Assembly: GCA_017432005.1 (NCBI GenBank)
Contig: JAFRKA010000016.1
Coordinates: 209,380-249,239, forward strand
Source: Erysipelotrichaceae bacterium
GTDB taxonomy: Bacteria > Bacillota_I > Bacilli_A > Erysipelotrichales > Erysipelotrichaceae
Length of the DNA: 39,860 bases
Direction of reading: 5' to 3'
Below, piece after piece: positions 11,123 to 19,291 of the stretch (its first letter is position 1; the number at the start of each line of letters is the position of its first letter). A program made the position numbers and the translations under genes. Under the pieces are notes generated by a model, which saw nothing but the letters and a program-made list of their open reading frames with translations, did no database searches and was not told where the DNA came from.

Positions 11123-11944
11123 ATGTATCGGGTATTGGCTTGTGATCTGGACGGGACCCTGCTCAGGGATGATAAGACGATCTCTGCGGAGACTGAAGCT
11201 GAACTGAAAAGGATCAGTGATAAAGGCGTGATCTTTCTGCCTTCAACAGGCAGGACACACAGGGAGCTTCCTGAAGCTCTCAAAGGCCTGCCGTTTCTGC
11301 GCTATGCTCTGTGCTGCAACGGCGGAGCGGTTTACGATTATGCAGAAAACAGATATATCTATGAAGATGCGATACCGCATGACCTGGCTCTGGAAGTTCT
11401 GGAATATGTGAAGCAGATACCGGTATTCGAAACAGTCGTCGTCAACGGAGAAAGGATCGTCAGAGGCGACGAGAATGATGAGGTCTGTGAATACATCCGC
11501 AAGGTAGCGGTAAAGGGCATCCTGTTCAATTTCAAAGGTGCTCATGATGTAAAGGAGGCTTTTGCGCAAAAACATCAGGATGCTCAGAAATTCCTGCTTT
11601 ATCTGGGTGAAGGTGCCGACAAGGCAGAGGTGATGAACGATCTGAGTGAAAGATTTCCGCAGCTTATGATCTCCGCTTCAGGACCAGTACACATCGAAGT
11701 GAATATCAGAGGTGTTGACAAAGGAAAAGCTCTCGAAAATTTCTGTAAAATGATGGATATCCCGATCGAAGAGAGCGTCGCTTTCGGTGATGCGGAAAAC
11801 GATATAAGCATGCTGGAAGCAGCAGGCAAAGCGATCGTCATGGGCAACGGTACGCAAGCAGCCAAGCAACACGCGGACATCATCTGTGATTCCAACAATG
11901 ATGACGGTGTACGAAAGATGATCGAAGAGCTCTGGAAAGAATAA
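11123..11944 (+). CDS. Cof-type HAD-IIB sugar-phosphate phosphatase
   Basis: Haloacid-dehalogenase superfamily phosphatase of the Cof subfamily, whose members dephosphorylate sugar phosphates, pyridoxal phosphate or flavin precursors. Motif I is DLDGTLL (nucleophile Asp8, acid Asp10), motif II is the STGRTHREL region (about 38-46), motif III the lysine in GVDKGKAL and motif IV GDAENDISML (near residue 222), with a C2-type cap in between. Length 273 is normal for the family. The ribosome site AAAGGAGC lies 9 bases before the ATG. It ends in a strong terminator shared with the opposing pseudogene. The substrate cannot be told from sequence. Confidence 0.9.
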   Translation: MYRVLACDLDGTLLRDDKTISAETEAELKRISDKGVIFLPSTGRTHRELPEALKGLPFLRYALCCNGGAVYDYAENRYIYEDAIPHDLALEVLEYVKQIPVFETVVVNGERIVRGDENDEVCEYIRKVAVKGILFNFKGAHDVKEAFAQKHQDAQKFLLYLGEGADKAEVMNDLSERFPQLMISASGPVHIEVNIRGVDKGKALENFCKMMDIPIEESVAFGDAENDISMLEAAGKAIVMGNGTQAAKQHADIICDSNNDDGVRKMIEELWKE

Positions 11945-11952
11945 AAAACAAA

Positions 11953-11976
11953 ACAAGGTCCGAAACGGACCTTGTT
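11953..11976. terminator. bidirectional terminator after the HAD gene
   Basis: AACAAGGTCCG, loop AAA, CGGACCTTGTT. It lies between the HAD stop and the end of the decayed gene on the other strand. Confidence 0.85.
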
Positions 11977-11981
11977 GCATA

Positions 11982-12906
11982 TTATTTGGTATTGTCTTTT
12001 TTGACAGATCCTGTATCTTTCATGCCATCCATTAGACCTTTGACATATGTTTTCAGAAGACTGTCTGTTGTGATGGAGAATCTGTCCGATAGCTGTTTCA
12101 ACAGACTGTACGGAATGACAAGATCATTGTCCTCTCCCCGGCGGGATCCGTCATAGCGGCCAAGACCGTAGATGTCGAATTTGATCTCCAGGGGATCGGT
12201 ATCTTCATCTCAGGCTTTGAGCATGTTTTTCTGTCTAGTCGCGTTGAGCCTGGCTGAAAGTTTTCTGATCAGAAAGCCGAGTGAACAGGTCAGCAGTAAG
12301 ACTAGAAGTATGCTGATATAGAACGGTGTAAAAGTATTGAATTTATACAGATCTTCCCATCCGCCTCTATCTTCAGTCAGGATCACGACATTAAACAGAT
12401 ACACTATCGAATATAGTATGAAAGGCTGTAAGCAGATGAGATAGTCTTTATTTGAATATACGTAATTCGATTCTACGAACAAGTATGAGATCAGGACCAT
12501 TATCGGACATATGATATGAAGATAGAAATTGCTGCCGCCAAAGGCAAAGTATTTGTCAAGGGGAGCGATGAAGAAGAATACAAACATAAGGATAAAGGTC
12601 GCACACAGTGTACCTGAATAGTGAAACATCGACAGCCATTTGGGATAGGTGAAATACTGTTTTCTGATACCGTTGATGGCGTAGGGGATGATGAAACTCG
12701 ATGCCGCAGCAGTCAGGATATTGGCTAAAACGGTGAAATACCTGAACAGGTCAGATATTTCTTTACCCTTAATCGTGTAGTTCACCAGATCATAGCCTAT
12801 CGCTGAAAGAGACACTACCAAAGTAACGATACAGGCGATCAGTGTGACAACACTTCTGTAGCGATGCAGTTCGATAAGATATTCTTTTGCTTTTTCTTAC
12901 AGGCAT
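11982..12906 (-). pseudogene. decayed six-helix membrane protein (Pr6Pr/FAR-17a-like), two lesions
   Basis: The longest intact piece (12210-12821) has only a TTG start and encodes about six membrane helices (motifs LFRYFTVLANILTAAAS, NFYLHIICPIMVLISYLF). Reading shows the frame continues at both ends. Upstream, a plausible ATG at 12906-12904 joins the same protein if one A is removed from the A5 tract at 12891-12895, giving MPVRKAKEYLIELHRYRS then a helix. Downstream, an in-frame TGA at 12212-12210 is followed by 75 more sense codons (FDIYGLGRYDG, IPYSLLKQLSDRFSI) to a TAA at 11984-11982. Repaired length is about 307 residues. The intact gene at 33288 has a similar helix pattern and may be a relative. 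Function unknown. Confidence 0.7.
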
Positions 12907-12939
12907 ATCGTTCTTTCTAAACATAAATAAAAAAAACCT

Positions 12940-13695
12940 TTATCTCTTCATGATCTTTTCAGCGATCATAAAGATCAGGAAAAAGATATGCAGCATCGTG
13001 ATCGAGAAACAGACCAGTCCGGCTACATAGCCGATACCGCCTTTGCCATACCTCCAGATCAGTTACAACATCGGATTGCCATAGGTATCTTTCAGGAAGA
13101 AGAAATTCACTTTGAAACGGGTATCGATGGCATATATTATCAGCATCAGTATGAAGATGATGAGGATCGATCTCCAGAGTCCGCTGTATGAAAAAGAGAA
13201 TTCACCGGCAGCGTACCGGGCAATGACATAGGCGATTATCAGCGCGTGATAAAGAAACTGCTGGATCGTATAGAAATTGAACACCGGAAGAATCGATGTG
13301 GTCGGAAAGATGAGTGCCATAACAGCTGCCGGCATGAACAGCATGAGCAGCAGTTCTGTCATGATGGTCTCGCCGGGAAAGATCGAATCGATGATGATGG
13401 AATAGCCGGCGAAACTGCATACTTCCAGAGGAAGGTTTTCCAATACCGGAACACCTGTAAATTTCATGACGATCAGTTTGATCACTTCACTTATAAGCAG
13501 CACGGCAGCGATGCTTCATAAATAATGATCCGGCTGTTCTGATCTGAACCGATATATAAATATGTAATAAAAACGATAAACAGAACGGTCGTCCCCAACA
13601 TCAGTATATGACTTAAGGAAAACTGTCCGTAACCGTGTCCTTCAGGTATCTTGCTTTTGTGAGTCCAGAAGTATTTTACATCAAAATCGTCTCAT
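12940..13695 (-). pseudogene. decayed YwaF/TIGR02206-like membrane protein, three lesions
   Basis: The longest intact piece (13063-13503, GTG start) has membrane helices and the LPVFNFYTIQQFLYHALII segment typical of the YwaF/TIGR02206 group. An in-frame TAA (13065-13063) follows NPML, after which the frame stays open for 40 codons with another helix, to a stop at 12942-12940. Upstream, sense codons in another frame (FDVKYFWTHKSK, LSHILMLGTTVLFIVFITY) join if one A is restored near 13515, and an ATG at 13695 joins if one T is removed from the T4 at 13683-13686. The two frameshifts cancel, giving a 251-residue frame. It lies head-to-tail with the other decayed membrane gene. Confidence 0.68.
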
Positions 13696-13742
13696 CTTCA
13701 GTATCTGCTGTCAATGTGATAGACCCGGTGATCATGCGGGTG

Positions 13743-13748
13743 TACAAT
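13743..13748 (+). promoter_or_regulatory. TACAAT box before the stand-alone permuted binding protein
   Basis: One mismatch to TATAAT and 13 bases before the ATG; no Shine-Dalgarno lies between. Confidence 0.35.
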
Positions 13749-13761
13749 TAAATCAGCAATT

Positions 13762-14562
13762 ATGAAAAGAACAATATCAATATCTTTAGTAAAACTGATC
13801 GCTTTCCTGCTGATAGTAAGCCTTTTTTCAGGCTGCTCAGCTGGCAGAAACACTTCCATAACGGATTACAGACAGCTTAACAGTAAGGATATGAAAGTCG
13901 GTGCCTGGACCGGTTCGATATCGGAAGGCGATGTGAAAAGAACGCTTCCTGAAGCGCAGATCGTAGGATTTAACGACTGTCTTTCCGGATATGCGGCTGT
14001 TCAGAAAGGCGAAATAGATGCTTTCGCATATGATCGTCTGCAGATGGAAATGGCTATCAGGAACGGACTGGAAGGAGTCAAAGTACTGGATGAAGATATC
14101 GGCGGTACAGATATCTGTGTAGCTATCTCACCTAAGACTGCCATCCCTGATCTTAAAGAAAAGGTAAATCAATATCTCAAAGAGAACAGAGATATCCTTG
14201 ATGATATGTATGAACGCTGGTCCATCAAGAGCGACTATGAAATGCCGGATATCGAAGAGGCCAATGATCCTGAGTATCATCTGATCGTCGCTACCAGCGG
14301 AAGAGCAGAACCTTATACTTATTATAAGGATGGTGAACTGTGGGGCTATGATATCGAGCTGGCCAAAAGATTTGCGTTATGGATCAATGCCGATCTGGAA
14401 TTCAAAACATACAATTACGATTCCATTATTGACGCAGCCCTAAATGGTGAAGTCGACTGTATCATGGCCAATCTCAATGTCACTCCTGAACGTCAGGAAG
14501 TGATCGAATTCTCTGATCCGGTCTGTGAATTCGTCACAGCTCTTATGGTAAGAGATCAATAG
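13762..14562 (+). CDS. stand-alone binding lipoprotein with reversed SBP_bac_3 lobes
   Basis: 266-residue lipoprotein with lipobox FSGC (Cys25). Residues about 38-153 correspond to the second half of a family-3 solute-binding domain (SKDMKVGAWTGSI, AVQKGEIDAFAYDRLQMEMA, VNQYLKENRDILDDMYERW). Residues about 171-264 correspond to the first half (YHLIVATSGRAEPYTYY, GYDIELAKRF, GEVDCIMANLNVTPERQ, IEFSDPV). The order is reversed relative to ordinary members, exactly as in the permease fusion at 9243-10748. No permease or ATPase is adjacent, so it may serve that importer about 3 kb away or act as a sensor (inference). The C-terminus stops at the hinge strand, where the normal domain would cross into lobe 2. 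Confidence 0.85.
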   Translation: MKRTISISLVKLIAFLLIVSLFSGCSAGRNTSITDYRQLNSKDMKVGAWTGSISEGDVKRTLPEAQIVGFNDCLSGYAAVQKGEIDAFAYDRLQMEMAIRNGLEGVKVLDEDIGGTDICVAISPKTAIPDLKEKVNQYLKENRDILDDMYERWSIKSDYEMPDIEEANDPEYHLIVATSGRAEPYTYYKDGELWGYDIELAKRFALWINADLEFKTYNYDSIIDAALNGEVDCIMANLNVTPERQEVIEFSDPVCEFVTALMVRDQ

Positions 14563-14629
14563 TATTATTCATGAAATGTGACCATTCTGCCTTTTTTCTA
14601 CAGTAGATAGATGAAGGAGGAAGACAGTA

Positions 14630-15025
14630 ATGAAAAAAACAGTGATATTTCTGCTTCTGATGGTGCTGCTGGCTGGATGTGCCACAACAGAAGAGGTCAT
14701 AAAAGAAGATGATAAAACCGCTGATCTGCCGGTAAAAGTCGTATATGGAAGACGCTGGATCTATGGAGCCAATTACGAAACAGAAGATCCTGAGCTGATC
14801 AGTGCTCTCGTATCCGCTCTGGATAATATCGGGATCGGTGATGAAAGCAATTATATGGTCACCGACTGTACTGATCTGGTCTTTCTGTATTATGAGGACG
14901 GTTCTTCGAAGACTTATGAATTCGAGGATCAGTGTATCGTACAAGACGGTAAAAGGTATTATGTGTCAGGGATCGATGGAGTGAAGAATATCCTCTACCT
15001 GATAGCTGAAGCAGATAAGCAATAA
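14630..15025 (+). CDS. small lipoprotein of unknown function
   Basis: 131 residues with a signal peptide and lipobox LAGC (Cys17). The mature part is short and acidic, with beta-type segments VKVVYGRRWIYGANYE and CTDLVFLYYEDGSSKTYEFE followed by a C-terminal helix VKNILYLIAEADKQ. The AAGGAGGAAG ribosome site is strong and fixes the start at 14630. It follows the permuted binding protein by 67 bases and ends exactly at a strong terminator. I do not recognise the family. An overlapping minus-strand frame of similar length lacks a ribosome site and is dismissed. Confidence 0.75.
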   Translation: MKKTVIFLLLMVLLAGCATTEEVIKEDDKTADLPVKVVYGRRWIYGANYETEDPELISALVSALDNIGIGDESNYMVTDCTDLVFLYYEDGSSKTYEFEDQCIVQDGKRYYVSGIDGVKNILYLIAEADKQ

Positions 15026-15053
15026 AACGAGACTGTTTAACAGTCTCGTTTTT
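15024..15053. terminator. strong bidirectional terminator
   Basis: AAAACGAGACTG (15024-15035), loop TTTAA, CAGTCTCGTTTTT. It starts inside the stop codon of the lipoprotein and also serves the converging HD-GYP gene. Confidence 0.9.
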
Positions 15054-15061
15054 CTGATCGT

Positions 15062-16375
15062 TCATTCTTCATCGACCGTACCGTCATCGATCATCTTCAG
15101 CAGGATGGCGGCAAAGGTGATATCGAATTGTGTTCCCATTCCGTTCAGGATCTCATTCCTGACTTTTTCTTTATCCAGAGCATCTCGATAGCTTCTTGAG
15201 GAAGTCATGGCATCATAGGCATCAGCGAGAGCGATGATCCTGGCAGTCACCGGGATCTGTTCGCCTTTAAGTCCTTCCGGATAGCCTGTTCCGTCATAGT
15301 GCTCATGATGGTAGTGTGCACCGTCGCTCAGATAGGGAGACTGTCGGATACTGGAAAGGATCTGATAGCCAAGAACGGGATGCTGCTTGATGTTTTCAAA
15401 TTCTTCTTCCGTCAGTTTGCCCGGTTTGTTTATGACGTCATCACGGACACCAATCTTGCCGATATCGTGAAGCAGACCGGAGAAATAGATCTGTTCGCAT
15501 TCTTCCTCTGAAAGACCGGCTTTTTCGGCGATCTTTCGTGAAAGGACAGCGACTCTCTTGGAATGGCCGCTCGTGTATTTGTCTTTGGCGTCGATGGCAT
15601 TGGCCAGAGCTTCAGTCGTCTCTTCAAACAGAGCCGCTTCTCTTTCCTGCGCTTCCTTGTAGAACTGGATCTCTCTGGTCCTGGCTTTTCCGACTTCATC
15701 GCCAAGCGAATAAAGAGTGTAGACAAAGAAGACGATGACGACAGCGACCATCGTGATACTGGTAAGAGAGATGCCGTAGAACAGAAACTGGATGATCGAG
15801 GCGACCGTCGGTAAAGCGATACTCAGCGCAAGGGCAACGACAAGGCCCTTCTTCAGCCTGTCTGAGTATTGTATGAGCAGTGATTCCTGGATGATGATGA
15901 CCAGAAAAGGCACGATATAACTGATGAAATTATATGGGGAACGCTGATATCTGTTCTGATCATCAAAGGTATAATACAGACCAGTGATCTGCGAGACGAC
16001 GATCAGAAAGACGCCGATCGCAAACAGTGCTTCACAGATCCTGAAACGTTTCGGCAGACTTTTCATCCCGCCTTCATTAAGGAAGAGATCGCCGATGAAA
16101 TAGGTGACCAGAAGGGGTATTAGGAGCGTAAGAAAGTAGGTCATCCCATTGGTGAGTCTCACCATGAGACCGCCGAAATCGCTCGTGTCTCCGCGATATA
16201 CGTAGGCGAGCCGGTCAAAGTTGAGCAGCAGCATGGAACAGATCTCCATGAGAGCAAGGATACTTCTTCTTCGACGTGACATGAATTTGGGCATCAGAGA
16301 CAGGATCGCAAGGACGCCGCAGACGCCACTCATGTACATCATAATGTCAAGCTGATTAGCACGTAAAAAGTCCAT
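15062..16375 (-). CDS. membrane HD-GYP protein, probable cyclic-di-GMP phosphodiesterase
   Basis: The N-terminal half (about 10-225) has about seven membrane helices forming a sensor; a coiled linker (225-255) leads to an HD-GYP domain (about 255-430). Catalytic signature: His271 in SGHSKRV, LLHDIGKIGV (His303-Asp304), KQHP (His332) and HHEHYDGTGYP (356-366), followed by ADAYDAMTSSRSYR. All metal ligands expected of active HD-GYP enzymes are present, so hydrolysis of cyclic-di-GMP is likely; some relatives act on cGAMP. The start has a GAGGGGAG ribosome site on the minus strand. The GGDEF cyclase 1.4 kb away on the other strand may be the opposing enzyme. Confidence 0.9.
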   Translation of the reverse strand: MDFLRANQLDIMMYMSGVCGVLAILSLMPKFMSRRRRSILALMEICSMLLLNFDRLAYVYRGDTSDFGGLMVRLTNGMTYFLTLLIPLLVTYFIGDLFLNEGGMKSLPKRFRICEALFAIGVFLIVVSQITGLYYTFDDQNRYQRSPYNFISYIVPFLVIIIQESLLIQYSDRLKKGLVVALALSIALPTVASIIQFLFYGISLTSITMVAVVIVFFVYTLYSLGDEVGKARTREIQFYKEAQEREAALFEETTEALANAIDAKDKYTSGHSKRVAVLSRKIAEKAGLSEEECEQIYFSGLLHDIGKIGVRDDVINKPGKLTEEEFENIKQHPVLGYQILSSIRQSPYLSDGAHYHHEHYDGTGYPEGLKGEQIPVTARIIALADAYDAMTSSRSYRDALDKEKVRNEILNGMGTQFDITFAAILLKMIDDGTVDEE

Positions 16376-16520
16376 AATAGCTCCCCTCTATACTCTTATC
16401 ATTCACCTAATTCATGATTAATACAAGAGAAAAGATCAGATAATTTACGGAAAAAGAGTTTTATAAAACTGATCAGTAAAGATGACACAGAATGGCGGAT
16501 AGAGAGATAATGATTTACAG

Positions 16521-17123
16521 ATGAAAACCTGCAAAGAAAAAAGCGATCAGACAACAATGAACGACATGATCAGAAAAGCCTGGATCCTGTTCATCAATAC
16601 TTTTCTTATTTCCATGACAGCGAATTCCGGATATGCGATGCTCAGTGTTTTCAAGAACCGCTTCGTTGAGAAATACGGATGGTTCAGCAAAGAGGATATG
16701 GACGACTGTATCGCTCTGGCCCAGAGCTGTCCCGGTCCCATCGCCTGTTCATCAGCGACCATCATCGGCTATCTGAGCTGCGGTATCATTGGAGCCCTGG
16801 CAGGAGAGCTTGGTGTCATCCTTCCGCCTTTTATCACCATGGCGGCCGTTACTTATTTCTATACTTTCATATCATCCAACATCTATCTGCGTATTTTCAT
16901 AAGCGGCATGCAGGCAGGCGTATGTGCACTGCTGCTGGATATCGTTCTGGGCATGTTTTCAGGAATAAGGAAGAAGAATGATGTCTTTTATTATGCAGTG
17001 ATCATCCTGTCATTCCTATATGTAAGAGTAACTGATCTTTCGATCTTCTATCTGGCGATCATCTGCATCGTGACAGCTGTCGTTAAAACACTGATGATCA
17101 GAAGAAAGGTGGAAAAGATATGA
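16521..17123 (+). CDS. chromate transporter half, ChrA family (first gene)
   Basis: 200-residue membrane protein corresponding to one half of a ChrA chromate/sulfate antiporter. Short ChrA halves usually occur as adjacent pairs, as here. Family markers: GYAMLSVFKNRFVEKYGWFSKEDM, LAQSCPGPIACSSATIIGY and GVILPPFI. The usual FGGGYA near the N-terminus is altered to TANSGYA. The start at 16521 has no good ribosome site but GATAAT ends 9 bases upstream; an ATG at 16557 is an alternative. The stop overlaps the start of the second half by 4 bases (ATGA), so the two are translationally coupled. Chromate transport has rarely been tested for such gut-type proteins, and the real substrate may differ. 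Confidence 0.85.
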   Translation: MKTCKEKSDQTTMNDMIRKAWILFINTFLISMTANSGYAMLSVFKNRFVEKYGWFSKEDMDDCIALAQSCPGPIACSSATIIGYLSCGIIGALAGELGVILPPFITMAAVTYFYTFISSNIYLRIFISGMQAGVCALLLDIVLGMFSGIRKKNDVFYYAVIILSFLYVRVTDLSIFYLAIICIVTAVVKTLMIRRKVEKI

Positions 17124-17677
17124 TGTTTGTGATCAAGATCTTTTTCAGTTTCCTGAAGATCGGTATCTTTGCCTTTGGCGGAGCTTATGCCGTCATTCCG
17201 CTGGTCGAGGAACAGATGGTGACCAATACCGGCTGGATGACATTCAGCGAGTTTTCTGATCTGATCGCGATCGATGAACTCACTCCCGGGCCGATCATCA
17301 TCAATGCAGCGACTTTTATCGGCATGAAGCTGGCAGGTCTTCCGGGAGCGATCGCTGCGACGCTTGGCTGCATCATGCCTGGCTTCATCATCGTCCTGAC
17401 GCTGATCTGTCTTTACAGCCGCTACAAGAAGATCCCGATGATCTCAGAGATCATCAATGTTCTCAAATGCATGTCGGTTGCCCTGATCTTATCAGTCCTT
17501 TTGAAGATGATCATGAACTGTGTTTTCCCGAGCGGTCTGAACAGTATCGATATCCTTTCTCTTGTGATGATGACGGTCGGTTTCTTTATCCTGAAGAAAT
17601 ATAAGCCCAATCCGATCTTTATAATATTGGGATGCGGGACGATCGGTCTGATCGCCAGTCTGATGGGTCTTAAATGA
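17120..17677 (+). CDS. chromate transporter half, ChrA family (second gene)
   Basis: 185-residue partner of the preceding gene. It carries the full family signature: FKIGIFAFGGAYAVIPLVEE, then WMTFSEFSDLIAIDELTPGPI, and TFIGMKLAGLPGAIAATLG, with four to five further hydrophobic segments. Paired short ChrA proteins are thought to insert in opposite orientations and form a heterodimer. Its first codon lies within the stop region of the first half, so the two are made together from one message. No regulator of the ChrB or PadR type is visible next to them. Confidence 0.88.
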   Translation: MMFVIKIFFSFLKIGIFAFGGAYAVIPLVEEQMVTNTGWMTFSEFSDLIAIDELTPGPIIINAATFIGMKLAGLPGAIAATLGCIMPGFIIVLTLICLYSRYKKIPMISEIINVLKCMSVALILSVLLKMIMNCVFPSGLNSIDILSLVMMTVGFFILKKYKPNPIFIILGCGTIGLIASLMGLK

Positions 17678-17730
17678 TCCGGCAGTTTCACAGACAAATC
17701 GATCGCAAGCAAATTATGATAAACCGATGA

Positions 17731-17760
17731 TATAATTTTATAAATATCGTTATTATAACG
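17731..17760 (+). promoter_or_regulatory. -10 box and adjacent palindrome upstream of the GGDEF gene
   Basis: TATAAT (17731-17736) is followed by the 13-base palindrome CGTTATTATAACG (17748-17760), placed around or just after the expected transcription start. It could be an operator; nothing identifies the protein. Confidence 0.4.
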
Positions 17761-17795
17761 TTGTTTAAGAGAGACAGAAACAAAGAGGTACCAAA

Positions 17796-19256
17796 ATGAA
17801 TCTTAAACTGAATATTAAGAATAAATTCATCATTCTTGTAGTTATATTTGCGACCATACTGAGTGGCGTCGCTCTGTTCATCAGCTCAAGGACCATCACC
17901 AAGATGGTCGATGAAAGCTATCAGGAGAGGACCGATGAGATCGCTGCAACGGTTGCCAGAGTTATCGATTCCGAAGCAGCCGGAAAAATTACCGAAGAAC
18001 TGATGACCATCTATTATTCGATCAATGACAAGGTCAGTTCGGAAGAATGGGGTTCTCCGGAATTTGATGCGTATGTTGCGAAATTTGAGCATCTGCGTGA
18101 TACCGATGAGTTCAAGACGCTGTTAAAACAGCTGAGATCTCTTCAGGAAGTAAACAATGTCGACTGTCTCTATCTGATCAGTGTCGATTATGAAGGAAAG
18201 AATTTCATCTATGTCGTGGATGCGGCTCTGGAAGATGCATGTCCACCGGGCTGTTTCGATCCTTTATATGAGGTCAACTTCGGAATAATCGAAGATCATG
18301 ATATCGGTTTCCCTGCCTACATCACGAACACGGAAGAATACGGCTGGCTGGTCACTTCAGCTGCGCCGGTCTATAATGCCAAGGGAGATCTGGTATGTTA
18401 TGCCGGTGTCGATATCTCCATGGATGAGATCAGGCAGGAACAGCAGAGCTTCATCACATCTCTGGCTATCGCCATGATCCTCATGACGATCATCATCTGT
18501 TTCATCACGATCAGGATCCTGGATGGTTCAGTAGTCAGACCGATCAACCTCCTGTCAGCTGCTGCTCTCAAGTATCATGAGTCTAAGAACAATGAGAAGA
18601 CTTCATTTGAAGAGATCAACATTAATACCGGTGATGAGATCGAGAGCCTGCACAAGTCCATGATCCAGATGGAAAAGGATATTGACAATTATATCGAGAA
18701 CCTGATCAGGACCAGAAAACAGCTTTCGACATCCAAACAGGAAGCTGCCGAGATGAATGAACTTGCCCACAAGGACAGCCTGACCGGTATCAGAAACAAA
18801 CTGGCATATGACCAGGAAGAAGAAAAACTGAGAAAAGAACTGAAGAAGGGCAACAAAGAGTTCGGTATCGCAATGATCGACCTCAATGATCTGAAATCGA
18901 TCAATGACACTTACGGTCATGATTACGGAAATATCAGTATTAAGAAGATCTCTCAGATCATCTGTGAAGTCTTTATCCATTCACCTGTCTTCAGGATCGG
19001 TGGAGATGAATTCGCTGTCATATTAAGGAACAACGACTATGACAAGATAGAATCGCTGGTAGCTGAATTCAATGAAAAACTCGCGGCACAGGATAAAGAA
19101 GATTTTGAACCGTGGGAAAAGGTCAAAGGTGCGATCGGATATGCCCTGTATGATCCTGAACAGGATCATAGTGTAGATGATGTGTTCAGAAGAGCAGATC
19201 AGGACATGTATCAGAAGAAGAAAGCTATGAAAGAAGGTCAAAACAGCCGATCATAA
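17796..19256 (+). CDS. diguanylate cyclase with extracellular Cache sensor
   Basis: Makes cyclic-di-GMP from two GTP. Layout: membrane helix (about 10-31), extracellular Cache-type sensor (about 35-218, with the YVVDAALED and SAAPVYNAKGDLVCYAGVDIS strands), second helix (about 222-245), HAMP-like linker and coiled coil (about 250-325), and a GGDEF domain (about 330-485). The active-site GGDEF (402-406) is intact and preceded by the usual FRI; LAHKDSLTGIRNKLAYD and MIDLNDLKSINDTYGHDYGN are also typical. The inhibitory RxxD site before GGDEF is not seen. The ribosome site AGAGGT lies 6-7 bases before the ATG. The gene ends at a shared terminator. It is the likely counterpart of the HD-GYP protein. 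Confidence 0.93.
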   Translation: MNLKLNIKNKFIILVVIFATILSGVALFISSRTITKMVDESYQERTDEIAATVARVIDSEAAGKITEELMTIYYSINDKVSSEEWGSPEFDAYVAKFEHLRDTDEFKTLLKQLRSLQEVNNVDCLYLISVDYEGKNFIYVVDAALEDACPPGCFDPLYEVNFGIIEDHDIGFPAYITNTEEYGWLVTSAAPVYNAKGDLVCYAGVDISMDEIRQEQQSFITSLAIAMILMTIIICFITIRILDGSVVRPINLLSAAALKYHESKNNEKTSFEEININTGDEIESLHKSMIQMEKDIDNYIENLIRTRKQLSTSKQEAAEMNELAHKDSLTGIRNKLAYDQEEEKLRKELKKGNKEFGIAMIDLNDLKSINDTYGHDYGNISIKKISQIICEVFIHSPVFRIGGDEFAVILRNNDYDKIESLVAEFNEKLAAQDKEDFEPWEKVKGAIGYALYDPEQDHSVDDVFRRADQDMYQKKKAMKEGQNSRS

Positions 19257-19262
19257 AAGACG

Positions 19263-19289
19263 AAAGCAGGATCACACATCCTGCTTTTC
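19263..19289. terminator. bidirectional terminator after the GGDEF gene
   Basis: AAAGCAGGAT (19263-19272), short loop, ATCCTGCTTTT. It sits between converging genes. Confidence 0.85.
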
Positions 19290-19291
19290 TA

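Noticed and set aside
14543..14944. 133-codon minus-strand frame opposite the 14630 lipoprotein
   Set aside because: No ribosome site, while the plus-strand gene has AAGGAGG, a signal peptide, a lipobox and a matched terminator.
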